Source of the DNA: a virus
IMG/VR virus record: IMGVR_UViG_3300009488_000048
Span: 1-31,956 of that record
Direction: 5' to 3' (one strand)
Length of the DNA: 31,956 nucleotides
Below are positions 21,994 to 30,758 of this stretch, in pieces. The position numbers were made by a program, and so were the translations under genes. Below the pieces are notes generated by a model. The model worked only from the letters and a program-made list of their open reading frames with translations. It did no database searches and had not been told where the DNA came from. How positions within the stretch are numbered: the first letter of the stretch is position 1; the number at the start of each line of letters is the position of its first letter.

Positions 21994-22166
21994 TCTCGAA
22001 AATTGATCAAATGATGGGAAACCTTTTCGGGAGAGGAGTCCAACCTTTAGATTTGGAAAAAATGAAGTTTTATCGCCTAACTTACTGGAATAGTTGGCAT
22101 CTAGAAATGAAAAAAGCCGAAGATAAACAGGCAAATGAAATAGAAAAAAAAACAGGAAAAAAATAA
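21984..22166 (+). CDS. Frameshift extension of the tail chaperone (lambda gpT-like part of gpGT)
   Basis: After the -1 slip at 21984, 60 codons are open without a stop: the segment begins ISVISKIDQMMGN, contains the aromatic block YRLTYWNSWHLEM, and ends with a charged Lys-rich tail (KKTGKK). Joined to the first 146 residues of the upstream frame it gives a 206-residue gpGT-type fusion. The stop TAA shares its final A with the tape-measure ATG (TAATG). No good start codon with a ribosome site exists for it as an independent gene. In lambda the long form recruits tail tube proteins to the tape measure. Confidence 0.85.
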   Translation: MSVISKIDQMMGNLFGRGVQPLDLEKMKFYRLTYWNSWHLEMKKAEDKQANEIEKKTGKK

Positions 22167-24385
22167 TGCCCAATTTTGCAGTTGGAACAACATTTACTGG
22201 AAAAGACAAACTAACAAGGAAAATCTTGGGCTTTGGGAAGGCTATGGATAAGTTCGGTGGAAAATCTACACGAGCTTTCCGGGCTGCAAGTAGAGCTGGC
22301 GGCAATTTTGGATCTGTTGTTAAAGGCATTCTAACTGCTGGATTAATTCAAAGAGGCCTTTCTTTAATTTCTATGGGTGTTCGCACCGCTGCGACCGATT
22401 TTATTGAATTTGATGATTCAATTGTCGCGGCCACGGCTCGATTTAAGGATTTACCTGTTGGTTCGGCGAAAGCTGCGGCCGCAATGGAGCAGCTACGGAA
22501 AAAAGCTCGTGCCGTGGGGGCGACTACACAATTCACAGCTGCAGAAATGGCGAAAGGTCTTGATTTCTTTGCGCGTGCTGGGTTTAAATCTGGCGAGGCG
22601 ATGGGGGTGTTGAAGAATCAAGCCGATCTTGCTACTGTTTCCGGTTTGGAATTTGCGCGAGTTGCAGATATATCATCGGATTTACTTGGATCATTTGGCA
22701 ATGCTTCTTTAACATCTGCCAAAAAAATAGCGGCACTCAAAACTATGAACAATCAACTTGCAATAGCAACAAACCGTGCTAACGTCACCCTGGAAGATAT
22801 GTTTGAGACGTTAAAAGAAGTGGCCCCAATAGCGACTAAAGTACGTATTAGCCAAAAAGAATTAATTGCCTCCACTGCGGCACTTGGGGGGGCAGGGATA
22901 AAGGGTACTAAAGCAGGGACGGCTTTTAAGAATATACTTACTAGGTTAGCTGCGCCTACATCAGAAGTTAATGATGCTTTAGGGCAGCTATCATTAACAA
23001 CAAAAGATTTTGTTAATAAGAAAGGAGACATGAAATCTATAACCGATATCTTCACTTTAATCGGTAAAAAAGCTAAAGGTATTTCGTCAGTAAAACAAGC
23101 TGGAATTTTCAAAGGAATTTTTGGATTACGTGCTATTGCGGGATCACTTAATGTTGTTGAAAATTTAGGGAAAGTAAAAGACATTATGCAGGCAATGAAA
23201 GACGAAAAGGCAATGGAAAAAATTGCTACAGTTATGAGAACTTCTCTAGGTGCTCAAATTAAAATTATAAAATCTGGTTTGACCGAATTAGCGTTTAAAT
23301 TTTTTAGTGCATTTCAAAAAGATGGATCTGCCGCCTTGAAAAATTTTTCTAATATTTTAAGAAACATAGATCCTACCGCTTTTATTAATGACATGAAGAA
23401 AGCATTTAAAATATTAAAGCCGGCACTGATAGGCTTTGCAAATGCTTTTGCGGATTTTGCCGGAAATATATTCCCGGATACAAATAAAGAGGCTAGCAAG
23501 CTTGGTGGCGTTTTGCTTGGAATGGCTAAAGCGCTTGAATTAGCTTTAAAGTTTTCGACAGTTTTATTGAAGATTTTAACGCCATTTGCGCCTTTGTTGC
23601 CTATAATTGTCGGAGGGTTTATCGCTTATAACCTGGCACTCAAGGCTATAGCTATTGGTACAGTTATTAAATCGTTTATTGCTTTGATTGCCACATTAAT
23701 AACTGTTGCCAGCACGCAAGGAATCGCGACAGTAGCCCAATGGGCATTAAATGCGGCAATGACGGCGAATCCTGTTGGAGCGGTTGTTGCAGGTCTTGCG
23801 GTTTTGGTGGGAGTAACCGTTGTGGTTATCAAAAATTGGAAAGCAATTTCTGCAATTTTAAAAATAGGATGGGTTCAATTTAATAATTTTCGCGAGTTAT
23901 TAATGCTTTTGATCGGACCATTCATGTTTTGGGGCGTTTTAATTTCTGAAATCATAAGAAATTGGAGATTATTAATAACAACATTTCAGGAAAAAGGATT
24001 TCTTGCGGGTATTATTCAGATTGGCCGAGTTATTGGGTCGGCGATATTAAGGCCGATTGAACAATTATTGTTTTTACTTGCAAAAATTCCCGGTGTTGGA
24101 AACAAAATAAAAGGACTTGCTGAAGGGTTAAGAAGATTTAGACAGAAAACAGTTCTTGGAATTGAACCTAAAGCACTTCCTGGAAGCGAAGAGAAAAGAG
24201 AGACGCCAGGTAAAGGCCGAACGGCGCCCAATCAATCACAATTAGATTCCCAAAAATCGCTTATTGATTTTTCCGGTGCATTGAATGTTACAGGTGCGCC
24301 TTCCGGATCCACGTTGACAGGAAAAACTCAGGGTGCAAAACCTATCGAACTTAATTTATTAGGAAATAATGAGCTGGCGCGATAG
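22166..24385 (+). CDS. Tape measure protein, TP901 family
   Basis: A 739-residue tail tape measure. Residues about 70-330 match the TP901 core: FDDSIVAATARFKDLP, GATTQFTAAEMAKGLDFFARAGF, ITDIFTLIGKKAKGIS..FKGIFGLRAIAG. Two or three hydrophobic segments at about 460-560 (LLPIIVGGFIAYNLALKAIAIG, VVAGLAVLVGVTVVVI) fit the membrane-interacting part that helps DNA enter. From about 0.15 nm per residue the tail would be near 110 nm long; this is an estimate. It starts in a TAATG overlap with the chaperone extension, after AGGAAAAAA. It overlaps the following gene by 17 bases. Confidence 0.93.
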   Translation: MPNFAVGTTFTGKDKLTRKILGFGKAMDKFGGKSTRAFRAASRAGGNFGSVVKGILTAGLIQRGLSLISMGVRTAATDFIEFDDSIVAATARFKDLPVGSAKAAAAMEQLRKKARAVGATTQFTAAEMAKGLDFFARAGFKSGEAMGVLKNQADLATVSGLEFARVADISSDLLGSFGNASLTSAKKIAALKTMNNQLAIATNRANVTLEDMFETLKEVAPIATKVRISQKELIASTAALGGAGIKGTKAGTAFKNILTRLAAPTSEVNDALGQLSLTTKDFVNKKGDMKSITDIFTLIGKKAKGISSVKQAGIFKGIFGLRAIAGSLNVVENLGKVKDIMQAMKDEKAMEKIATVMRTSLGAQIKIIKSGLTELAFKFFSAFQKDGSAALKNFSNILRNIDPTAFINDMKKAFKILKPALIGFANAFADFAGNIFPDTNKEASKLGGVLLGMAKALELALKFSTVLLKILTPFAPLLPIIVGGFIAYNLALKAIAIGTVIKSFIALIATLITVASTQGIATVAQWALNAAMTANPVGAVVAGLAVLVGVTVVVIKNWKAISAILKIGWVQFNNFRELLMLLIGPFMFWGVLISEIIRNWRLLITTFQEKGFLAGIIQIGRVIGSAILRPIEQLLFLLAKIPGVGNKIKGLAEGLRRFRQKTVLGIEPKALPGSEEKRETPGKGRTAPNQSQLDSQKSLIDFSGALNVTGAPSGSTLTGKTQGAKPIELNLLGNNELAR

Positions 24386-25703
24386 AATTAACGGAAATCT
24401 CGTCCTTATTTCACCTGACGGGAATGTTTTTGAGGCGTTATGGCAAAAAAACAATTTATCTATTGCAAAAAAAATAGGTATATTTGAATATCCTAAAATT
24501 AATAAAACAATAACGCAGGATTTAGGAGTTATTGGCGTTAGAAGTCCTTTGACCTTCTTTTTTGAGGGTGAAAATCACGATTTAGAAATGTTAAGATTTA
24601 AAAAGTCCATTCCAGAAGTTGGAAAGTGGACTATTCTGCATCCTGTTCTCGGCGAAGTTACATGGCAGCCAACTGATTTTACAATTATAATTGATCCGAT
24701 CGGAAACGGAAACATAACTCAAATTGACAGCAATTGGATCGAACCTGCAGACGATTCTGTTATTATTTCTGCACCTCAATTAGCATCAATTATTGATAGT
24801 TCTGTTGCGACAACTAATGCTACTGCTGCAGATCAATTTGCCGAAAACATACAAAGAGGATCCTCGGATCCATTACAGATTGTCGATGGAATTAGTCAGT
24901 TAACTTTTAAAGAAAAATTGGCGGTTGAATCAACTACGCAACAAGTTATTATTGCCTTTGATGAAGATTTAGGTCCCATATATCTGGGAACAACCATCGA
25001 AAAAGATATTTTGCAAATCAAAAGATCAATAAACGCCACACTCGAAGAAACTGTTCTAAACCCGATAATGCTGATTGGTCAATTGCAATCGTTAATTCAG
25101 TTGCCAGCTTTAGTAATTACTGATGCTAAGGGCCGATTTGATGCATATATTAATTTTATGAGAAAGATTTTCGGGTTATCACCGACAGAAATAGATCAAT
25201 CCGGGAAAAATGTTGTAACAGTCCAAGAAGGAGCTTTAAACGCAGCTTTGGTTGCACTTGCTCAAATATCAACCACAAGTGTCTCTGCTGGAGAATTAGA
25301 CACGCAAGGATTATTTATTAACACCAGGACCGAGGCTTTTAATTTTGCAGATTTATTGTCACTGATTCTGATTGAAGTTACCGAAAATTTAGATGATACG
25401 CAAGAAAATTTTAAAAACTTGCCGGTAGATGTTCAATATTTTTCTCAATCAGAAAGTTATCCAGATATTGCAACAATTATTGTCAATGCGATTAGGTATT
25501 TAATAAGTTCTGCGTTCAGTTTACTTACAGAGCGTAGATTTACATTAAAAGAGGATAAGGCGGCAATTCGCGTCTGTATAGAAGAATATCAATCGTTAGG
25601 CGATAATGACGAAATATTTGATTTTTTCATACAAACAAATTCATTGAAAAAAAACGAAATAAGATTAATTCGACAAGGCCGGGAGATCGTCGCCTATGGC
25701 TAA
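24369..25703 (+). CDS. Mu gpN-like tail/DNA circularisation protein
   Basis: A 444-residue protein whose first 100 residues (SWRDRI...SPDGNVFEALWQKNN, KKIGIFEYPKINKTITQDLGV, TFFFEGENHDLEM, GKWTILHPVLGEVTWQPTDF) match the DNA_circ_N domain of Mu gpN, a tail protein first described for DNA circularisation. The rest is helical. In Mu gpN lies in the same place, between tape measure and gpP. It begins 17 bases inside the tape measure gene with AGGAAATA upstream, and overlaps the next gene by 8 bases. Confidence 0.88.
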   Translation: MSWRDRINGNLVLISPDGNVFEALWQKNNLSIAKKIGIFEYPKINKTITQDLGVIGVRSPLTFFFEGENHDLEMLRFKKSIPEVGKWTILHPVLGEVTWQPTDFTIIIDPIGNGNITQIDSNWIEPADDSVIISAPQLASIIDSSVATTNATAADQFAENIQRGSSDPLQIVDGISQLTFKEKLAVESTTQQVIIAFDEDLGPIYLGTTIEKDILQIKRSINATLEETVLNPIMLIGQLQSLIQLPALVITDAKGRFDAYINFMRKIFGLSPTEIDQSGKNVVTVQEGALNAALVALAQISTTSVSAGELDTQGLFINTRTEAFNFADLLSLILIEVTENLDDTQENFKNLPVDVQYFSQSESYPDIATIIVNAIRYLISSAFSLLTERRFTLKEDKAAIRVCIEEYQSLGDNDEIFDFFIQTNSLKKNEIRLIRQGREIVAYG

Positions 25704-27018
25704 TCCACAACCTGGCAAACCTTATACTATCATTAAAGGCGATACTCTTTATGATATTTCGAATCGAACATATGGACGTCCTGACTTTTGGCCGCGTATT
25801 TGGCGAGCGAATCAAAAGGTTTTAAAATCTGGTGACCCGAATTTAATTTTTCCAGGTGAAGTTATATATCCTCCAAATATAGCCGAAAGGAAATTGACGA
25901 TCGGCAAAAACATTAAAAATCCGGAAAAACTTCGTACAACTCTCGCATCTATTAATTTGGGACCGAAAGATAAAGATTCGGCAACTTTATTGCTTGAAAA
26001 CAGAGAAATTCCGTTAGAAAGTATGCGCGTTACACGTGCTCTTGATACCGGTGCTGATGGTTGGAGCACCTCCATCGCGTGGGTTCCTGGATTAGATACC
26101 GAATTAGATAAATTGGTTGTGCAATATTCATATGCCAAGGCTTCTGTTTATTTGGGATCTCAATTAGTCGTTAATGGATCGTTGTACCAATCTAATCCGG
26201 AAATAACAAAAGACGGAATAAAAAGAATCTTAACCGGATATAGCTTCACTATTGATGCCGTTGATTCTAGCGTTAGAACACCCTACGAAGTTAATGGAAG
26301 AACTTTAGAACAAAGAGCAAGTGAGATGGTCGCCCCACTCGGAATAAGTGCGGTTTTTTTGAATGATTCCGGAGGACCATTTAAACGTATGACCGCAAAC
26401 AAAACTGACACTATTTTTTCTCATTTGGTAAAATATGCAAAACAAAGAGCACTACTTGTAACGTCTTCCCCCCAGGGAAATCTGTTATTCACACAAGCGA
26501 ACTTAAGGGGACGGCCGGTTACAACTATAGAATTTAACGAATCGACACCAAACGCAGAAGAATTAAAAGCAAACTTCGACGGTCGCAAGCGTTTTAATGC
26601 GTATAAAGCGATCGGAAGAGCTCCGGGAAGAAAAAACAAAGGAAAAACCGAAAGTTATAAGTTTGCAATCTCAAAAGACGATTCTGTTCCTCGCGCTCGA
26701 TTTAAAACTTTTCAGGCGGATGATACTACCGGAGGAAATATTCAAAAGGCTGCTGATTGGGAAAAAAACAAACAACTTGCCAAGGCTTTTGAGTTATCCA
26801 TTCCTGTCGATAGTTGGTATTCAACAGAAGAAAACTTATGGACGCCAAATACGCTCGTAACGCTCAAATCTGAGGTTTTGGGCGTTCCAGATGGTTTTGA
26901 TTTATTAATTAAACAGGTCGAATATATTTTCGAGAAAGACGGCACTCGTGCGGTGTTAGGTTTAATTCCACCGCAAACTTATACAACAGAACCCATTGCC
27001 GAACCATGGAAAAAGTGA
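25696..27018 (+). CDS. Mu gpP-like baseplate hub protein with N-terminal LysM
   Basis: A 440-residue protein. Residues about 8-60 form a LysM domain (YTIIKGDTLYDISNRTYG, FWPRIWRANQ, IFPGEVIYPP), a peptidoglycan-binding or baseplate module. The rest follows the gpP/gpD hub plan: beta-rich LLENREIPLESMRVTR, GWSTSIAWVPGLDTE and a C-terminal RAVLGLIPPQTYTT. The hub forms the centre of the baseplate and the tail tube end. Mu gpP itself has no N-terminal LysM, so this one is an addition similar to LysM-bearing tail proteins in other phages. GGGAGA precedes the ATG. Confidence 0.88.
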   Translation: MANPQPGKPYTIIKGDTLYDISNRTYGRPDFWPRIWRANQKVLKSGDPNLIFPGEVIYPPNIAERKLTIGKNIKNPEKLRTTLASINLGPKDKDSATLLLENREIPLESMRVTRALDTGADGWSTSIAWVPGLDTELDKLVVQYSYAKASVYLGSQLVVNGSLYQSNPEITKDGIKRILTGYSFTIDAVDSSVRTPYEVNGRTLEQRASEMVAPLGISAVFLNDSGGPFKRMTANKTDTIFSHLVKYAKQRALLVTSSPQGNLLFTQANLRGRPVTTIEFNESTPNAEELKANFDGRKRFNAYKAIGRAPGRKNKGKTESYKFAISKDDSVPRARFKTFQADDTTGGNIQKAADWEKNKQLAKAFELSIPVDSWYSTEENLWTPNTLVTLKSEVLGVPDGFDLLIKQVEYIFEKDGTRAVLGLIPPQTYTTEPIAEPWKK

Positions 27019-27024
27019 TATAAT
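27019..27024 (+). promoter_or_regulatory. Possible promoter -10 box before the spike gene
   Basis: TATAAT (27019-27024) is a perfect -10 box, with TTGCCG (26996-27001) 17 bases upstream (four of six matches to -35). The start would be near 27031, overlapping the ATG at 27030, so if used the transcript would be leaderless. The match could be chance in AT-rich DNA. Confidence 0.3.
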
Positions 27025-27029
27025 AAGTT

Positions 27030-27536
27030 ATGGCAGAAATAGGAACCCTTGTAGGGCAAGAAATAAAAGAAAACCGTGATAGCGATCGGAAGACACGGAT
27101 TTTAAAAATCCAAATAACTGATCCGGAGGATATACAATCTGTCGAACAGATGTCTTCCCCTGGTGATGACTATAAGGCCCCGGATGATTCTCAGGTATTG
27201 ATTTTGACGCTTGGTGAAGCGTGGAGACTTGCTATTGCTATGAATGATGGAATTGAACCTGCTGCAGATTTGGAAAGTGGCGAACGTGAACTATATAGTT
27301 CTGATGCCGGCGTGAGAAAAGCTTTAATCCGGTTATTAAAGGACGGAAAAGTTAAAATAAACGGCGGAGGCAAGCAGGTTGCGCGGAAAGACGATCCAAC
27401 GCTTATCGATGGTTCTACAGATCCGGTATTTATTGCTTGGATGGCTGCCGTTGCAATAGCGACAGGGGTGTCACCTCCCCCAACAACTGTGACCGGAAAA
27501 ATAAACGCTGGTAGTGCCGATGTGGAGGTTTCTTGA
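27030..27536 (+). CDS. Baseplate spike/assembly protein V, Mu gp45-like
   Basis: A 168-residue protein. The N-terminal GTLVGQEIKENRDSDRKTRILKIQITDPEDIQSVEQMSSPGDDYKAP is like the OB-fold of Mu gp45/gpV spikes. Later GKVKINGGGKQVARKDDPTLIDGS is a repetitive beta region as in spike proteins, and the end (TTVTGKINAGSADVEVS) is typical. The spike punctures the outer membrane. No Shine-Dalgarno sequence is seen before the ATG. It overlaps the next gene by one base (TGATG). Confidence 0.85.
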   Translation: MAEIGTLVGQEIKENRDSDRKTRILKIQITDPEDIQSVEQMSSPGDDYKAPDDSQVLILTLGEAWRLAIAMNDGIEPAADLESGERELYSSDAGVRKALIRLLKDGKVKINGGGKQVARKDDPTLIDGSTDPVFIAWMAAVAIATGVSPPPTTVTGKINAGSADVEVS

Positions 27537-27973
27537 TGTTTGATAGATTTCAAGGAGATCCTCGTCTTATATTGACCGAAGAAGGTGCAGAAATTAAATG
27601 GATTGGCGGTCAGCCAGTTATGGACCAAGGAATCGAAAACGAGATATTGATTCCATTATTTACCGAGGAAGGGTGGGTTGGCAATATACTTTTTACTGAT
27701 CCTAATCAAAGGATTGGAAGTAATTTTATTGCAACATCGAATAAATCGATAACAATAAATCAACAAAACAAATTACGGCAAGCAGCTCTTGATGCGTTAG
27801 ATGCGCCTATTCTCGGCGAAGTTGATGTTGAGATTAATAATCCTTCTGGATATAGACAAAATGTTGCAATACTTGCAAAGCCGCCATTTCGAGAAGAAAA
27901 ACAGTTGTTATTAGTTAAAAATGGTCAAAACTGGATTAATCAGAAAATAAATCCAGCTAACGAGAGGATATAA
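27536..27973 (+). CDS. Baseplate wedge protein, Mu gp46-like
   Basis: A 145-residue protein: MFDRFQGDPRLIL, then NEILIPLFTEEGWVGNILFTD, IGSNFIAT and LRQAALDALDAPILGEVDVEI, matching the gp46 family of Mu baseplates (T4 gp25-like wedge). GGAGG precedes the start, with the ATG sharing a base with the previous stop; a TTG three bases upstream is less likely. The stop overlaps the next start (TAATG). Confidence 0.85.
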   Translation: MFDRFQGDPRLILTEEGAEIKWIGGQPVMDQGIENEILIPLFTEEGWVGNILFTDPNQRIGSNFIATSNKSITINQQNKLRQAALDALDAPILGEVDVEINNPSGYRQNVAILAKPPFREEKQLLLVKNGQNWINQKINPANERI

Positions 27974-29145
27974 TGCCACAAATACCGACAACTCAAGAAA
28001 TAACAGAAAGAAATGTAACTAATATAGAGAGTAGTATTAATCAATCATCACCGTTGAATGATAAGGCTTTTATTCGCGTTTTGTCCGCAATGGAAGCGAT
28101 GAATTACACAGAGCTTTACAAATTCGCTGTTGAACGTGCGTTGCAAAATTTAGCTATAACAGCTACAGGCGATGACCTTGACCTTATTGGTAAAAATTAT
28201 GATTTTCCACGTAAAGCCGCCGAAGCGGCACAATATACGATAGAATTGCCTGCGCTTGATGGGACACTTATTTCTCAAATTAGAACATTCACCGGCAATG
28301 ATAATGGGGCGTTATATACAATTGACGCTGATGCAACCGCTGCCGGTGGAGTTGCAACAATAAATGTAACAGCGGAAGATACCGGAGTTGCTGGCAACCT
28401 CGAAATTGCTGATGAAATGACAATTGATACACCTGTCCCCGGGGCCGAGGATGTTGCTGCAATAACTATAATATTAAATACCGGAGCAGAGGAAGAAACT
28501 GACGATGCATATCGTGTCAGAATTCTTGATATTATCAGGACTTCCGGTGGTGGAAGTAATACGGCGGATTATCGGAGATGGGCACAAGAAGTCGCCGGTG
28601 TGGCGAGAGCTTATCCATATAGCGGAAGGCCTGTTGATGATCCAAGTGCACCACCGCCAGCCCGGACGGTTTATATTGAGGCCGATACTACTATAGATCC
28701 CGACGGTCTCGCTCCAACATCATTGTTGGACGAAGTTCGAGACACAATAAATATTGATCCGGAAACTGGCATTTCAAGACCAGCATTGGGCACTACAGAC
28801 GACACCCTGTTTGTTCAATCAATTATCAGGACTGGTTTTTATGTGGAAGTTAGAAACTTAACTGTTTCGGCTTCGATTGAAGCTCAAGTTAAAGCCGACA
28901 TTTCAAGCGCTTTGACAACATTTTTTCTATTACTCGATCCGTTTGTTGACGGTTTGGATCCCGTTTCGGAAAGAAATGACAACATTAATGATTTAAAAGT
29001 TTCAAGTGTTGTAAATGATGTTATTACTGCTGCAGGCGGTTCGGCAACTGGCGTTGGTTTTGGTGTAGTTTTGGCCGTTTTTTTATCAGAATATAATCTT
29101 GATCCGGGAGAAAAAGCGAAATTAATATCGGTATCATATGTCTAA
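27973..29145 (+). CDS. Baseplate J family protein, Mu gp47-like
   Basis: A 390-residue baseplate wedge protein. The N-terminal SSPLNDKAFIRVLSAMEAMNYTELYKFAVERALQNLAITATGDDLDLIGKNYD, TIELPALDGTLI and GGVATINVTAEDTGVAGN, and RIRQTSGG-type IRTSGGGSNTADYRRWAQEVAGVARAYPY match Baseplate_J. It forms the wedge that joins fibres to the hub. GAGAGGA before the ATG; the stop codon overlaps the next gene by 8 bases. Confidence 0.92.
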   Translation: MPQIPTTQEITERNVTNIESSINQSSPLNDKAFIRVLSAMEAMNYTELYKFAVERALQNLAITATGDDLDLIGKNYDFPRKAAEAAQYTIELPALDGTLISQIRTFTGNDNGALYTIDADATAAGGVATINVTAEDTGVAGNLEIADEMTIDTPVPGAEDVAAITIILNTGAEEETDDAYRVRILDIIRTSGGGSNTADYRRWAQEVAGVARAYPYSGRPVDDPSAPPPARTVYIEADTTIDPDGLAPTSLLDEVRDTINIDPETGISRPALGTTDDTLFVQSIIRTGFYVEVRNLTVSASIEAQVKADISSALTTFFLLLDPFVDGLDPVSERNDNINDLKVSSVVNDVITAAGGSATGVGFGVVLAVFLSEYNLDPGEKAKLISVSYV

Positions 29146-29932
29146 TATAAGCAAAAAAACATTTCTTTCTTTATTGCCTCCTGGTCCTATTTGGGAAGTC
29201 AAACCAAATGGTGGTTTAGATCAATTATTGAATGGAATCGCTCAAAATTCGGAAGATGTCGCGGATTTTCTTGGATTTTTGAGTTGTATTCGAGATCCTT
29301 TTACGACGCCCTTTCTGACTGATTTAGAGAGGGAGTATGGAGTTATAACTGATATTAACATAACGGAAGATGTGCGCCGACAAAGATTAGCTGCGGAGAA
29401 AGCTTATCCTGCAAAAAGAACCGGTTCTGATGACGACCTGGAAATTGCTTTACAAAAAGCAGGATTTGATGTCCAAGTACATGTTAATAGTCCCGCGATT
29501 GATCCTGCAACAATATTATTCGGAGATTTTCAAATGGTTGCTGGTGGGGGCGCCGCGTTTGCCGGCAATCAGGATGCATTTGCAGGTATAGGTGGCGGTG
29601 AATTGTTAGTTAATGGAGAAATATTTACACAATCACCGGCTTACGAGATGCAGGCCGCAGGTTCCATCGCATTTGCCGGAAATTCAAAAGCGATAGCTGG
29701 GTATTTCAATTCCTTTAATAAAGATGTTGTTGAATATCCTGTTCCTACCGACCCCGATGCATGGCCTTTTATTTTTTTTGTGGGAGGCGACGCAACAAGG
29801 AATGTTTCTGGCGAACTTACAGAGGTTAAAGCAGCAGATGTTCCAACCGAAAGAGAGGCAGAATTTAAAAGATTAATATTATCAATCAAAGGTATGCATT
29901 CTTGGGCAGCATTGATTATAAATTATACATAA
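29138..29932 (+). CDS. Mu gp48-like (YmfQ/DUF2313) baseplate protein
   Basis: A 264-residue protein following the J gene. SLLPPGPIWEVKPNGGLDQLLNGIAQNSEDV, then DPFTTPFLTDLEREYGV, match the gp48/DUF2313 baseplate family, and VRRQRLAAEKAYPAKRTGSDDDLEIALQKAGFDVQVHV is its central part. The middle carries an unusual Gly/Ala-rich insertion (about 130-190) with the motif AFAGN twice (GAAFAGNQ and IAFAGNS). The start overlaps the J gene by 8 bases and lacks a strong ribosome site, suggesting coupling. Confidence 0.82.
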   Translation: MSNISKKTFLSLLPPGPIWEVKPNGGLDQLLNGIAQNSEDVADFLGFLSCIRDPFTTPFLTDLEREYGVITDINITEDVRRQRLAAEKAYPAKRTGSDDDLEIALQKAGFDVQVHVNSPAIDPATILFGDFQMVAGGGAAFAGNQDAFAGIGGGELLVNGEIFTQSPAYEMQAAGSIAFAGNSKAIAGYFNSFNKDVVEYPVPTDPDAWPFIFFVGGDATRNVSGELTEVKAADVPTEREAEFKRLILSIKGMHSWAALIINYT

Positions 29933-29944
29933 GCGAGGTTTAAG

Positions 29945-30748
29945 ATGATAAATTATTTATCTAGTTTCACAAATACAAACGGAGTGGCATTTCCTGATAC
30001 TTTGGGGATAAACGCTTCTGGTCCATCAGCAACAGATGGTACAGAGTTTGTTAAATTATTTATTGACGACTTGTGGGGTGCGCGTCAAGCATTAATGGAT
30101 TATGCCGGTTTGACGCCTGATACCGTAACAGAGGCTCCCGGAACAGCTCAGACGATAGAAGCCATACAAAAAGGCTTTGCGGTTGGTCCAGGAATGGGCA
30201 ATATTTATTGGAAAGATGGGGATCCGGCAGCTAATGGCGACAGGGTGTTATTACTTAACGGCCAGGGTGTTTTGCGTGCAACTTATCCAGAATTAGATGC
30301 GGCTGTCTATGTTGGCGATGGCAATAATCCGACAGCTAGTAGATTTTATCATGCTGACGATGCAGCCGGAACAATCAGGAACATAGCTGGTGTATATCTA
30401 ATATTGCCAGAAACAAGAGGATATGTCCTTCGTGGTTTAGATACAGCCGCGAGTGTGGATCCAGATGGTGCAAGTCGCGACATGGGATCAATACAATTGG
30501 ATGCACTTCAAGGGCATTTATTTTATAATGGCGTTGGGAGGCCAACTGATGTCTTTCCTTTTGTGTATGGAGGAACTACTAATGAAATTCCTGGTTTGTC
30601 CACCAATCATATGACGACTGGCGCAACTGCGATAGGTTTTCAAGGATTAACATCGCTGCCGAAAACAGACGGTGTTAATGGGACACCACGCATAAGTTCG
30701 GAAAGTCGCGGCGTTAATGTCGCAACACGCTATGGAATAACATATTAA
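29945..30748 (+). CDS. Short tail fibre with collar domain
   Basis: A 267-residue protein. The N-terminal 80 residues are a likely baseplate-binding region, residues about 85-130 (GPGMGNIYWKDGDPAANGDRVLLLNGQ...YPELDAAVYVGDG) a phage collar-type region and 145-185 the collar-type LPETRGYVLRGLD...VDPDGASRDMGSIQLDALQGH motif seen before the tip of short tail fibres of Mu- and T4-like phages. The rest is a Gly/Thr-rich tip that would meet the host surface. It is short for a fibre, so a longer fibre may lie elsewhere or none is used. GAGG before the ATG supports the start. Confidence 0.85.
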   Translation: MINYLSSFTNTNGVAFPDTLGINASGPSATDGTEFVKLFIDDLWGARQALMDYAGLTPDTVTEAPGTAQTIEAIQKGFAVGPGMGNIYWKDGDPAANGDRVLLLNGQGVLRATYPELDAAVYVGDGNNPTASRFYHADDAAGTIRNIAGVYLILPETRGYVLRGLDTAASVDPDGASRDMGSIQLDALQGHLFYNGVGRPTDVFPFVYGGTTNEIPGLSTNHMTTGATAIGFQGLTSLPKTDGVNGTPRISSESRGVNVATRYGITY

Positions 30749-30758
30749 GGAGAAAATT

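Noticed and set aside
22753-23184. Long antisense open frame (143 codons) across the tape measure gene
   Set aside because: Shadow of a strongly coding + strand gene, no ribosome site, and the protein sequence looks unstructured.
27191-27628. Antisense open frame of 145 codons across the spike and gp46-like genes
   Set aside because: Shadow frame with no ribosome site; both + strand genes are well supported.
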